DNA from: Mycolicibacterium sp. lyk4-40-TYG-92
GTDB taxonomy: Bacteria; Actinomycetota; Actinomycetes; Mycobacteriales; Mycobacteriaceae
Length of the DNA stretch: 64,000 nucleotides
Direction: 5' to 3'
NCBI RefSeq assembly: GCF_030209435.1
Contig: NZ_JARVRX010000001.1
Coordinates: forward strand, 744,001 to 808,000
Positions 9,769 to 18,374 of this stretch are shown here, in pieces. Position numbers and translations under genes: made by a program. The first letter of the stretch is position 1. Every line of letters begins with the position of its first letter. The notes under the pieces are model-generated. The model was not told the origin of the DNA. It did not search any database and saw only the letters and a program-made list of their open reading frames with translations.

Positions 9769-10408
9769 AGACATCGCCCTACCCAACTCGGAGGCACTGG
9801 CCGGGGTGACCCGCATCGAGAACGCGCCCCGGGAGAAGGCCACGCCCATCATCATGGAGATGATGCGGTCGGTGTACCCGCACGACGTGGTCTTCGGTGA
9901 CTACTGCACCGTCAACGACTACATCGACTGCCCGCCGGACGAACTGTTCGAGTACCTGGCGGACACCCGCAGCCTCGAGGAGTGGACCTACAGCCTGCGT
10001 GGCTTCACCCAAACGGAGGAGCCGGGCCTCTGGCTGGCCTATGACCGGCTGGGCTCGGAGACCGAAATCTACACGCGCACAGTGGCGAACCGTGACGCGA
10101 TGACCGTGGACTACCACTGCGCCTGGGATCAGGGCCGGCACCTCTGGATGATCTACCTGATGCGCGTCGTCGACGCCCAGGTCGTGCTCAACAAGCCCGG
10201 CTCGGTGGTGCTGTGGACCAACTGCCACCACCCGTTCTACGACAAGAACCCGTACCCGGAGACCGCGCCCGCGCAACGACCCGTGTGGGTCGGGGACTTC
10301 TGGGACATGTTCGGGGCGGGCCACCGCCTGGAACTGGACAACCTCAAGGCGATTGCCGAATACCGGCACCGCAACGGCCTGCCGATCACCCCGGCCTGGA
10401 TGAAGTGA
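9749..10408 (+). CDS. SRPBCC (START-like) superfamily protein
   Basis: The ATG at 9749 gives 219 residues and overlaps the end of the ThDP gene by 20 bp; the purine-rich AGAAAGAGAG precedes it. The core TVNDYIDCPPDELFEYLADT with LEEWTYSLRGF is the usual opening of an SRPBCC hydrophobic-pocket domain, followed by beta-strand-rich sequence. Members bind or cyclise hydrophobic ligands, for example polyketide aromatase/cyclases, or act as ligand carriers. A long C-terminal helix (NLKAIAEYRHRNGLPI) closes the domain. The specific function is unknown, but the operon suggests it handles an intermediate made by the ThDP and KAS III-like enzymes. Confidence 0.7.
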   Translation: MSLPALEDIALPNSEALAGVTRIENAPREKATPIIMEMMRSVYPHDVVFGDYCTVNDYIDCPPDELFEYLADTRSLEEWTYSLRGFTQTEEPGLWLAYDRLGSETEIYTRTVANRDAMTVDYHCAWDQGRHLWMIYLMRVVDAQVVLNKPGSVVLWTNCHHPFYDKNPYPETAPAQRPVWVGDFWDMFGAGHRLELDNLKAIAEYRHRNGLPITPAWMK

Positions 10409-10415
10409 GCGACAC

Positions 10416-11435
10416 ATGAGCCAACCAGTTGTGAGCCTGCTTGATGTTTCGACGTACCTTCCCGGCGAGCCGATAGGTGCGGACTACTACGCGCAGTTCG
10501 CCGATTCCGACGACCTGCGGGACAACCTGATGTTCCGGGCGCCGAAGTTCCGCCATCACGTGGCACCCGACGAGACGGCCATCGATATGGTCGAGCGCGC
10601 CGCCGCGGGCATCGTCGATCGGCACGGCTCTGATGCGCTCGCCGACGTCGACATCCTGATCACCCACACCCAGCTGCCCGACATGCCGTTCTACGGCGGC
10701 GGTGGCGGCATCGCGAATCGGCTCGGCATGAAACCGAACTGGGTGGTCGACCTGCACAACGGCGGGTGTGCGGCCTTCATCCTGGGCCTCAATCTGGCGA
10801 AGCAGTTGATCGCGTCGGGGGAGGGGCGTACCGCCCTGGTGGCGGTGGCGCAGAACGCGGCGGGCCAGGTCTTCGACCAGGTCACGATCCGGCCCAAGGC
10901 GCAGGCCGCGGTGCCCGGTGACGGCGCCGCGGTGGGACTCGTTGCGGCGTCCGATGTTTCGCCGATCCTCGACATCGAATGCCGCACCTACGGCGAATAC
11001 GCCGGTGACATGACGATGTCGGTCGATCCGCCGCGCAAATGGTGGCAGGCCGGTCCGGGCGAGGGGTGCATCGGCTTCACCGAGAGCAAGATCACCAAGG
11101 TGCTGGCCCGCGGCAACCGCCAGGTGCCCGAGGTGGCGTACGCGGTGTGCGACCGGATCGGGTTGGCGCCCAAGGACATCGGCCTGCTGGTCACCAATCA
11201 GCCGAACCGTGTGTTCCTGCGGAACTGGCGTGAGGCGCTGGAACTGCCCGCCGAGCGGCACCGGGACACCTTTGAAGAGTGCGGCAACCTGTTCGCCGCG
11301 GGCGTGCCGATCAACCTGGACCGGGCGATCACCGACGGCCAGGTAGGCAAGGGCGATGTGGTGATGATGGCGGCGTTCGCGCACGCCGGTGACTTCGCCG
11401 GCGCGGCCGCGGTGCGGTGGGGCGGACAACGATGA
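10416..11435 (+). CDS. 3-oxoacyl-ACP synthase III (FabH)-like protein with altered catalytic triad
   Basis: This 339-residue thiolase-fold protein has the nucleophile Cys at C118 in LHNGGCAAFILGL. In FabH the triad is Cys-His-Asn. Here the His position is N261 in TNQPNRVF (normally HQAN), and the Asn is N291 in ECGNLFAAGVP. The 30-residue spacing between the last two matches E. coli FabH H244-N274. Loss of the His should weaken decarboxylative Claisen condensation, so it may act as an acyltransferase or non-decarboxylating condensing enzyme; that is inference. It is not the primary FabH. It sits 7 bp after the SRPBCC gene, and its stop overlaps the aminotransferase start (ATGA). Confidence 0.82.
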   Translation: MSQPVVSLLDVSTYLPGEPIGADYYAQFADSDDLRDNLMFRAPKFRHHVAPDETAIDMVERAAAGIVDRHGSDALADVDILITHTQLPDMPFYGGGGGIANRLGMKPNWVVDLHNGGCAAFILGLNLAKQLIASGEGRTALVAVAQNAAGQVFDQVTIRPKAQAAVPGDGAAVGLVAASDVSPILDIECRTYGEYAGDMTMSVDPPRKWWQAGPGEGCIGFTESKITKVLARGNRQVPEVAYAVCDRIGLAPKDIGLLVTNQPNRVFLRNWREALELPAERHRDTFEECGNLFAAGVPINLDRAITDGQVGKGDVVMMAAFAHAGDFAGAAAVRWGGQR

Positions 11436-12475
11436 CACCGACGTGCGCGTTGGCCGACGCGGTCGGTTCGCTGCCCGCCGCGGACGACCCGCTGGCGTTG
11501 TCGCTCAACGAGAATCCATTTCCGCCGCTGCCTGGGGTGCGCGCCGCGCTGACCGCGTCGATCGAGGTGCTGAACCGGTACCCGGAGTTCCTGCCGCAGC
11601 GGTTGCGATCGCTGATCGCCGGGCGCGTCGGGGTCGCCGACGAACAGGTGGTGGTCGGCGCCGGTGCCACCGGCGTCATCATGCAGGTGCTGCAGGCCGT
11701 CACCCACCCCGGTGACGTGATGGTGACGGCAACGCCGACGTTCGACGGCTACCCGATCTTCGCGCAGATGGCGCGATTGCGGTCGGTGACGGTGCCGCTG
11801 GACCGGCATGGGCACCACGATCTCGATGCCATGGCAGACGCTGCGGCACGGGCACGGGTGGTGGTGGTGTGCCGGCCACACAACCCGACAGGGACCGTCG
11901 AGTCGCCCGCCGACCTGTACCGGTTCCTGGATCGGGTGCCGTCGGGCACGGTGGTTCTGCTGGACGAGGCGTATGTCGAGTTCCTGACGCCCGACTTGTG
12001 CCTGGACGTCCCCTCGCTCGTGGAGCGGTACCCCAATTTGGTTGTGGTACGGACATTTTCGAAGGCCTACGGGCTGGCCGGGCTGCGCATCGGCTACGGC
12101 GTGTGTGCCCCGTCGCTGGCCAGCCAGCTGTGGGGGATGCAGCTGCCGTTCGGCATCGGTATCACCGGTTTGGTGGCGGTCGCCGCGTCCTACGATGCGG
12201 AAGATCAACTGCGGCAACGCATCCAGATGATCTCCGCGGAGGGAGCATTCCTGCGGGCACGGTTGCGGTCGATGGGGGTGTACTGCACTGACAGCCACGC
12301 CAACTTCGTCTACCTCCCGAGTGGGGCGCGGGCCTGGACCTTCGGCGATGACGGCCCGCGGGTCCGCAGCTATGCGGACGGCGGCGTGCGGATCACGGTC
12401 GGGGACCGCAGGTCGTCGCGAGCGGTGCTCGCGGCCATCCGTAAAGCGGTGGACGGGACGAGCGTCGGAGGCTGA
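11432..12475 (+). CDS. PLP-dependent aminotransferase, histidinol-phosphate aminotransferase-like
   Basis: The start chosen is ATG 11432, overlapping the KAS III-like stop as ATGA (347 residues); a GTG at 11417 is in frame. Fold-type I marks are clear: N in RPHNPTGT, D in VVLLDEAYVEF, and the Schiff-base Lys in RTFSKAYGLAGLRIGYG. SLNENPFPPLP at the N-terminus is typical of HisC/CobD-like aminotransferases. Genomic context argues against a histidine biosynthesis role. It likely aminates a keto product of the upstream ThDP/KAS III enzymes, or supplies a 2-oxo acid to them (inference). Confidence 0.85.
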   Translation: MTPTCALADAVGSLPAADDPLALSLNENPFPPLPGVRAALTASIEVLNRYPEFLPQRLRSLIAGRVGVADEQVVVGAGATGVIMQVLQAVTHPGDVMVTATPTFDGYPIFAQMARLRSVTVPLDRHGHHDLDAMADAAARARVVVVCRPHNPTGTVESPADLYRFLDRVPSGTVVLLDEAYVEFLTPDLCLDVPSLVERYPNLVVVRTFSKAYGLAGLRIGYGVCAPSLASQLWGMQLPFGIGITGLVAVAASYDAEDQLRQRIQMISAEGAFLRARLRSMGVYCTDSHANFVYLPSGARAWTFGDDGPRVRSYADGGVRITVGDRRSSRAVLAAIRKAVDGTSVGG

Positions 12476-12544
12476 CCGCATCGGATCGGTGGCCAACTGG
12501 GCGAGCGCAGCGACGGCGCGTATGCGGTGCGGTATGAATGAGCG

Positions 12545-13033
12545 GTGAGCAGTGACCCCATCGCCCGGGCCCGGGCCAACTGGGAGCGGGCCGGCTGGGG
12601 CGACGTCGCCGACGGCATGGTCGCCGTGACGTCGGTGATGCGGGCACACCAGATTCTGCTGGCTCGCGTGGAGACTGCGCTACGGCCCTATGACCTGAGC
12701 TTTTCCCGCTACGAACTGCTGCGACTGCTGGCGTTCAGCGGTAGCGGCGCGCTGCCGATCACCAAGGCGTCCGACCGGCTGCAGGTGCACGTCACGAGCG
12801 TCACCCACGCCATCCGGCGGCTCGAGGCCGACGGTCTCGTCGAGCGGGTGCCACACCCAACGGACGGGCGGACGACCCTCGTACGGCTGACCGACGTAGG
12901 CCGCTCGACGGTCGAGGACGCCACGGTGACCCTCAACAAGGAAGTGTTCGCCGACGTCGGGATGTCCGATGAGCAGTCCGCGGCTCTGGTCGATGCGATC
13001 GAGACCCTGCGCCGCACCGCCGGAGATTTCTGA
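12545..13033 (+). CDS. MarR-family transcriptional regulator (Rv0737-like)
   Basis: This 162-residue winged-helix protein starts at GTG 12545. The DNA-binding portion is LPITKASDRLQVHVTSVTHAIRRLEADGLV followed by the wing HPTDGRTTLVRLTDVG. M. tuberculosis has a comparable MarR-type gene (Rv0737) directly after rslA, so the four-gene cassette looks inserted between rslA and this regulator. It may control the cassette or be the ancestral neighbour. A 69-bp gap separates it from the aminotransferase gene, and it converges with the GGDEF-EAL gene with only 5 bp between stops. Confidence 0.88.
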   Translation: MSSDPIARARANWERAGWGDVADGMVAVTSVMRAHQILLARVETALRPYDLSFSRYELLRLLAFSGSGALPITKASDRLQVHVTSVTHAIRRLEADGLVERVPHPTDGRTTLVRLTDVGRSTVEDATVTLNKEVFADVGMSDEQSAALVDAIETLRRTAGDF

Positions 13034-13038
13034 CCGGC

Positions 13039-15363
13039 TCAGCGCCGTAGCGGGTTCCGCGATTCGATCACGGGCCGCAGCGATTCGGCGAACATCGGTT
13101 TGGCGAAGTAGTAACCCTGGCCGATATCGCAGCCGTACGCCGAGAGCCGCTCGGCGGTCGCGGCGTCTTCGACTCCTTCGGCGACACTTGCGATGTTCAG
13201 GGCGTGGGTCAGGTTGATCACCGACCGGACGATGGCGGCGGCGCGGGGGTTGTGCATCATCGGCAGCACGAACTCCCGGTCCAGTTTGAGCTCGTCGACG
13301 GGCAGATCCCGCAGGTAACTCATGGTCGAGTAGCCGGACCCGAAGTCGTCGATCGACACCCGCAGCCCCGACTTCCGCAGCCGATCGATCACCACCTGTG
13401 TCCGGCTCATGTTCGACAGCAGCATCTGCTCGGTGATCTCCACGGTCAGGGCGCTCGCCGGTAATGAATGCTGGGCGAGGATGGCCCCGATCCGATCGGC
13501 CAGATCGATATCGGTCAGCGACGGCGCGAAGAGGTTGACCGCGACCGGCACATTCCGGTGTCCCGTCCCGAACCAGGTCGAGGCGTCCCGGACCGCTTGT
13601 TTGAGCACCGTGTCGGTGACCGAGCCGATCAGGCCGTTGCGCCGGATCAACGGCAGGAACTCGGACGGGGTCAGCAGGCCGAGCTCGGGATGGGGCCAGC
13701 GGAGCAACGCCTCCACACCGACGATCTCGCCGGTGGCCAGCAGCACCTTGGGCTGATACACCAGTTTCAACTCGGAGTCGCCGATCGCGCGGCGCAGTTG
13801 CCCGAGCAGCTGTACACCGGCTTGGGCCGGTACCCGGACCCGGCCGCTGTCGCCCGACCGTTGCGGGTCCAGCGGCGAAACCTGGCGCATGTCCGCGGAG
13901 AAGGTCTGGACGCCGCCGATGCCCGTCCGCTTGGCGGCGTACAGCGCAACGTCGGCCTGCCGCATCAGATCGTCAGCGGTGACGTCTGCTTCGTCGGCGG
14001 GGGCAATCGCCAACCCGACGCTCGGATGGATGAAGACCTTCTCGCTGTTGAGCGAGAACGGTGCGTCGAATGCTTCGATGATGCGCTCGGCGATGATGGT
14101 GGCCGCATTGGGCACCGACCGGATGAGAACGGCGAATTCGTCGCCGCCGAGCCGGGCCACGGTGTGCTCGGCCGGCACCGTGCTCTTGAGCCGATCCGCG
14201 ACGTCGATCAACAGCTCGTCGCCACTCGGGTGCCCGAGGTTGTCGTTGACCATCTTGAAGTCGTCGAGGTCGAGCGCCAGCACGGCGACCGGAAGCCGGT
14301 CGTCTCCGTGTGACCGGATGGCCTCATCGAGGTGGTCGTTGAACATCAGCCGGTTGCCGAGCCCCGTCAAGGGATCGCGCCTGGTCTGGTCGGCCAGGTC
14401 GAACAGCAGCCGCCGGTTCTGGATCAGCACGATCAGCTGCCGGACGAGCGCCGTCATCACGAGCACCGCGGCGGCGATCAGTATCGGCTTGTCGTCGGTC
14501 ATCGGCCAGAGGTCGATGAGGCCGACGACCACTGCGGCCACGAGCGGCGAATACGGAAGCCAGAGCAACGGGTCTGACAGGGGCTGCCGCCGTTTCCGCC
14601 CCGCGGCGGACGGTGGATTGTGCGCATCGATCAGCCCGCCGGCGCTGAACAGCACCAAGCCGGCCGCCCAGCAGACGACAGCCAGCGGGCTGGTCGAATT
14701 CGATTCCGCCAGGACGTAAATCCAGATGGTGTCGGCCACGGCGACGACCATCAGGCCGGTGCAGACCAGGATGACGGCCTGGCGTTCGCCCGGCACCGTC
14801 GAACTCACCGTCAGCACCGCCAGCGTGATCATGACGACGTCCGAGATCGGGAACGCGACGGACACCGCGGCCGCCATCCAGCTGGAATGCGTGGATGCGA
14901 ACAGATCCTCGAGGATCAGTACCCAGCACACGAGGAACAGCGCGGAGGCGATGATGACGCCGTCGAGTACCGGCCGCAGCGCCGACATGCGGTCGGCTCT
15001 CACGGACCAGATCGAGGCGACCATCACGGTGCAGGGCAGCAGGAGGAACGCGCCATCGGCGACCGACGGAAACGGGGCCGGCGATCCGAGTACGGCGTGG
15101 TGATAGAGCAGGATCAGATTGCCGACCACCCAGCCCGCCATGCCGATCGCCAACGCCAGCCAGATGCGCCGACGCCGGCTGCGGTTGGCCCGGTACGCCG
15201 CGACGGCAGCCAGACAGGCGAAGCTGCTGAAGACTGTCAGCCCGATGTCATTGGTGACGAGTGCCGCCGCCGTGCCGCGGTCACCGGAAAACACCAGATA
15301 GGCGAACACAGCGAAGATAGCGGCAGCAGCGCCGATGATCGCATTGGTGTTGCCTGTGCGCAC
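13039..15363 (-). CDS. Membrane-anchored GGDEF-EAL cyclic-di-GMP turnover protein
   Basis: This is a 774-residue protein. Residues 1-320 form about nine hydrophobic membrane segments. The diguanylate cyclase domain follows with GGDEF intact at 406-410 and DPLTGLGNR at its start. The phosphodiesterase domain has EAL at 551-553 (GVEALLRWPHPE) and DDFGSGYSTMSYL. No RxxD inhibitory site is present five residues before GGDEF (the sequence is PAEH), so classical product inhibition is not expected. Both active-site signatures look intact, so either synthesis or degradation of c-di-GMP is possible. It is monocistronic and convergent with the MarR gene. Confidence 0.93.
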   Translation of the reverse strand: MRTGNTNAIIGAAAAIFAVFAYLVFSGDRGTAAALVTNDIGLTVFSSFACLAAVAAYRANRSRRRRIWLALAIGMAGWVVGNLILLYHHAVLGSPAPFPSVADGAFLLLPCTVMVASIWSVRADRMSALRPVLDGVIIASALFLVCWVLILEDLFASTHSSWMAAAVSVAFPISDVVMITLAVLTVSSTVPGERQAVILVCTGLMVVAVADTIWIYVLAESNSTSPLAVVCWAAGLVLFSAGGLIDAHNPPSAAGRKRRQPLSDPLLWLPYSPLVAAVVVGLIDLWPMTDDKPILIAAAVLVMTALVRQLIVLIQNRRLLFDLADQTRRDPLTGLGNRLMFNDHLDEAIRSHGDDRLPVAVLALDLDDFKMVNDNLGHPSGDELLIDVADRLKSTVPAEHTVARLGGDEFAVLIRSVPNAATIIAERIIEAFDAPFSLNSEKVFIHPSVGLAIAPADEADVTADDLMRQADVALYAAKRTGIGGVQTFSADMRQVSPLDPQRSGDSGRVRVPAQAGVQLLGQLRRAIGDSELKLVYQPKVLLATGEIVGVEALLRWPHPELGLLTPSEFLPLIRRNGLIGSVTDTVLKQAVRDASTWFGTGHRNVPVAVNLFAPSLTDIDLADRIGAILAQHSLPASALTVEITEQMLLSNMSRTQVVIDRLRKSGLRVSIDDFGSGYSTMSYLRDLPVDELKLDREFVLPMMHNPRAAAIVRSVINLTHALNIASVAEGVEDAATAERLSAYGCDIGQGYYFAKPMFAESLRPVIESRNPLRR

Positions 15364-15486
15364 CTAAACCCCCGTGTCAGACTCGATGGTTCGGGATTCT
15401 TCGGGCATTGTCAAAATTTGCCGGACTGATCAGTTTCTGCACGGCGGGTGAGATCTAGCAACGGTAGGGGCTAGAGCCGACAGTCG

Positions 15487-16683
15487 TCAGTTCGTCGATG
15501 GCAGCGGGATCGTGGCGGTGACGATGGTCCCCGAGCCGGGCCGGGACCGGATGTTCAGCCGGCCGCCGACGATCTCGGCGCGCTCCGCCATCGACAGCAA
15601 TCCGTAGCCGCCCGTCTCGTCGGCGCCGAGTGGACGTTCGAAGGTGTCGAAACCGATGCCGTTGTCGATGATCTCGAGCCGGGCGTGCTCGGCGTCGGCC
15701 GAGAACTTCAGCAGCGCATTGCTGGCGTGGGCGTGCTTGACGACGTTCTGCAGGCATTCCTGCGCGATGCGGTACAACGCCAGCTCGATGTGGTCGGGCA
15801 GGCGGATGTCGGTCAGCTCCACGTCGACGTCGAGCTGGCCGATGGAGCGCGCGAGGCTGGCCAGGCCGCCGGCCAGCCCCAGATCGTCGAGTACGGGCGG
15901 GCGCAGGTTCCCGATGGCGGCACGCGCCTCGCCGAGCGTCAGGTCCACCAGTTCGCGGGCCAGCGCCAGCTGCTCGGCCGCGACGGCGGTATCCGACCCG
16001 ACCGCCCGGGTCGCGGCGTCGAGCCGATACGACAGCGTCACCAGCCGCTGCGAGATGCCGTCGTGGATGTCGCCGGCCAGCCGGCGGCGCTCGATCTCCT
16101 GGGCCTCGATGACCTGCTCGACGAAGTTCTCGTGGGCACGCTCGCGGGCGACGAGCTGGCGGTGCAGCCGGGCCTGGTGCATGGCCCCGGCGATCAGCCG
16201 GCCGATGACCAGCAGCAGCTCCACATCGCGGTCGGTGAACTCCCGGCGGTCGACGGTGTGCACGTTGAGCACGCCGACCAGCCCGCCGGGGTCGGTCTCC
16301 ATCGGCACCGACACCATGGACGCGAAGTCGCTGCCGCGCAGTGATTCGAACGGCCGGTAGCGCGGGTCGGATTCCTTGTCGGCGCGGATCACGACGGGTT
16401 CGCGATTGCTCGCCACCCATCCCGAGATGCCCTCGCCCAGCGGCAGCCGGATCTTGCCGACCTCCTGGTCGAACGGCGGGGTGGCGCCCGTCAGCGTCAG
16501 CGAGCGCTCGGTGTCGTCGAGGACGTGGACGAAGCAGACGTCCGTGCCGGTGGCCGCCGTGATCATCCGGGCGGCCGCCGCGGCCAGCGGCTCGACGCCG
16601 GGACCGCTCGAGGCGGCCTGGATCAGCTCGCGCAGCAGGGCCAGCTCGCGGTCGGCGGTCAGCACCTCGTTGCGCGGTGTCAT
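15487..16683 (-). CDS. GAF-domain NarL-type sensor histidine kinase
   Basis: This 398-residue cytosolic kinase has an N-terminal GAF domain (about 25-170; PLGEGISGWVASNREPVVI) and a HisKA_3 dimerisation region with phospho-acceptor H207 in RRLAGDIHDGISQRL. A HATPase_c domain with N box QECLQNVVKHAHASNA and G boxes IDNGIGFD and GGYGLLSMAERAE follows. No membrane helix is present, so an intracellular ligand or redox signal is likely. The start overlaps the stop of the response regulator gene by 4 bp (ATGA), which defines a two-component operon. Confidence 0.93.
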   Translation of the reverse strand: MTPRNEVLTADRELALLRELIQAASSGPGVEPLAAAAARMITAATGTDVCFVHVLDDTERSLTLTGATPPFDQEVGKIRLPLGEGISGWVASNREPVVIRADKESDPRYRPFESLRGSDFASMVSVPMETDPGGLVGVLNVHTVDRREFTDRDVELLLVIGRLIAGAMHQARLHRQLVARERAHENFVEQVIEAQEIERRRLAGDIHDGISQRLVTLSYRLDAATRAVGSDTAVAAEQLALARELVDLTLGEARAAIGNLRPPVLDDLGLAGGLASLARSIGQLDVDVELTDIRLPDHIELALYRIAQECLQNVVKHAHASNALLKFSADAEHARLEIIDNGIGFDTFERPLGADETGGYGLLSMAERAEIVGGRLNIRSRPGSGTIVTATIPLPSTN

Positions 16684-17360
16684 CGGTAGATGCCCTCCCG
16701 CAGCGCGGTGGCCACCGCGCCGGCACGGTCGCTGACGTCGAGTTTGCGGTAGATGGACCGCAGATGGCTCTTGACGGTCTCCTCACCGATGACCAGCCGC
16801 GTCGCGATGCCGCGGTTGGACAGGCCGTCGACCACGAACGACAGGATTTCGCTTTCGCGCTGTGTGAGGCCCTGCCGGGCGCCGGGCCAGAACTCGTCGC
16901 GCTGCATGCGCGCGGCGGTGTCGGCGGCCCGGGCGGCCATGCTCGGGTCGATGGCGGTCGCCCCGCCGTGCACCAACTCGAGCTGACGGACCAGGTCGTC
17001 ACTGCTGATGCTCTTGAGCAGATAGCCCGACGCCCCGACCCGCAGCGCCTGGTACAGGTACTGCTCGTCGTCGTACACCGAGAGCATGACCACTTTGCGG
17101 TCCGGGTCGCGTTCGCGCAGTTCACGGCACAGGTCCAGGCCGCTGGCGCCCTGCATTCGGACGTCGCACAGCACGATGTCGGGCTGCAGCTCGTCGACGA
17201 CGGCGGCGGCGCGCTCGGCCCCGACGGCCTGGCCGACCACCCGCACCCGGTCGCTGAACGCGGCCAGCATGGCCTTGAGTCCCTCGATGACCATTTCGTG
17301 GTCGTCGACCAGGATCAGCCGCACCGGCGCAGCGGCGTCGGCTTCGGGCTCGGCCGTCAT
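16680..17360 (-). CDS. NarL/LuxR-family response regulator
   Basis: This is a 226-residue regulator: receiver domain with acidic pair in ILVDDHEM, phospho-acceptor D66 in DIVLCDVRMQ and Lys in GYLLKSIS, then a LuxR-type HTH (LTQRESEILSFVVDGLSNRG, IGEETVKSHLRSIYRKLDV). It is the upstream gene of a two-gene operon with the GAF histidine kinase. The target genes are unknown. A 175-bp divergent intergenic region separates it from the HAD gene. Confidence 0.94.
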   Translation of the reverse strand: MTAEPEADAAAPVRLILVDDHEMVIEGLKAMLAAFSDRVRVVGQAVGAERAAAVVDELQPDIVLCDVRMQGASGLDLCRELRERDPDRKVVMLSVYDDEQYLYQALRVGASGYLLKSISSDDLVRQLELVHGGATAIDPSMAARAADTAARMQRDEFWPGARQGLTQRESEILSFVVDGLSNRGIATRLVIGEETVKSHLRSIYRKLDVSDRAGAVATALREGIYR

Positions 17361-17535
17361 GCGCGATCCGCCTCCGGCTTCTCGCTGGTGCTCATGGCAT
17401 CACCTTAGAGCCGCGATTCGGTGCTGGTCGGGAGGACCGGCTGGACTGCCCCGGAATGTTCCCCGGCAATCTCGCCCGTCCAATCCCCCGTTGGGGGGAG
17501 GCCCCGGCCATGTGACGTAGGACACCCTGGTACTC

Positions 17536-18306
17536 ATGTCGGTGAGTTGTGTTGAGCGCACGTTCTGGTGGGATGTGGCGCGTCCGGCCCACGCCGTGAT
17601 CGATCCGCTGCGTGCGGTGATCTTCGACCTGGACGGGGCGCTGGCCGATGTGGAGCGGGACGCACACCGCGTGGCGTTCAACGCCGCCTTCGCCGAACAC
17701 GGGCTGGATATCTCCTGGTCGGTGGCCGAATATGGCCGGCTGGTCCGCATCGCCGACGAACAGCGTCGCGTCGCCTCGGCTCTGCGCCGGCGCGGATACG
17801 GGCGGGTCAGCAACGAGATCGCGGCGCACGTGTACCGCACCAAGACCGACCTGTTCGAGGCGTCGGTCCTGGATGGCGACGTGAGCCCGCGCGACGGCCT
17901 CGCCGATCTCGCGGCCGGCTTGTTCGGCGCCGGGATCGCGGTGGCTGTGGTGAGCACCGGTAGCCGGTCGTGGGTGGAGCCGCTGGTCCGGCAGCTGCTG
18001 GGCGACGGCATCGCCGAGACCATCGTGACGCCAGACGACCTGCCGCGTCCGACCCGGGAACCCGACCTGCACGGCCACGCCCTGTGGGAGCTGGGCCTGG
18101 GACCCGAGAGCGCGCTGGCGGTGGCGGGCGGTACCCGCGGCTTCCGCGCCGCACGGGCCGCCAAACTGGCGACGCTGGTGGTCACCACCGGTTACTCGGC
18201 CGGCCACGAATTTCCCGGGGCGGTCCAGGTGCGCGCCGAGTACGACGGCCTGCTGGCCGCCGGGTGCGAGCGCCTACACAAGAACTGGTGGTCAGCCCAG
18301 GGCTGA
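17536..18306 (+). CDS. HAD-superfamily hydrolase (beta-phosphoglucomutase/phosphatase-like)
   Basis: This 256-residue protein has motif I VIFDLDGALADVE (nucleophile Asp in DLDG), motif II Ser/Thr in VAVVSTGSRSWVEP, and a helical cap between them. The motif IV acidic pair is less clear: AVAGGTRGFRAAR replaces the usual GDxxxD, so activity may be weak or altered. The first 25 residues before motif I are unusual, and an internal start is possible. A perfect inverted repeat covers the stop codon and serves as terminator. Confidence 0.75.
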   Translation: MSVSCVERTFWWDVARPAHAVIDPLRAVIFDLDGALADVERDAHRVAFNAAFAEHGLDISWSVAEYGRLVRIADEQRRVASALRRRGYGRVSNEIAAHVYRTKTDLFEASVLDGDVSPRDGLADLAAGLFGAGIAVAVVSTGSRSWVEPLVRQLLGDGIAETIVTPDDLPRPTREPDLHGHALWELGLGPESALAVAGGTRGFRAARAAKLATLVVTTGYSAGHEFPGAVQVRAEYDGLLAAGCERLHKNWWSAQG

Positions 18307-18317
18307 CCACCAGTTCT
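18281..18317. terminator. 17-bp perfect inverted repeat spanning HAD gene stop codon
   Basis: Arms 18281-18297 and 18301-18317 are exact reverse complements with a 3-nt loop (CAG). The right arm contains the TGA stop (18304-18306), so the 3' coding end is part of the hairpin. It lies between convergent genes and is probably a bidirectional terminator with the next hairpin. Confidence 0.75.
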
Positions 18318-18335
18318 CCACAGATTTTCAATTGT

Positions 18336-18360
18336 CGAGGCGGGCGGTTGTCCCGCCTCG
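18336..18360. terminator. GC-rich hairpin between convergent genes
   Basis: Arms CGAGGCGGG (18336-18344) and CCCGCCTCG (18352-18360) flank a 7-nt loop. It stands 14 bp beyond the stop of the minus-strand secreted-protein gene and likely terminates it. Confidence 0.65.
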
Positions 18361-18374
18361 CTTGCGTGTTCAGA

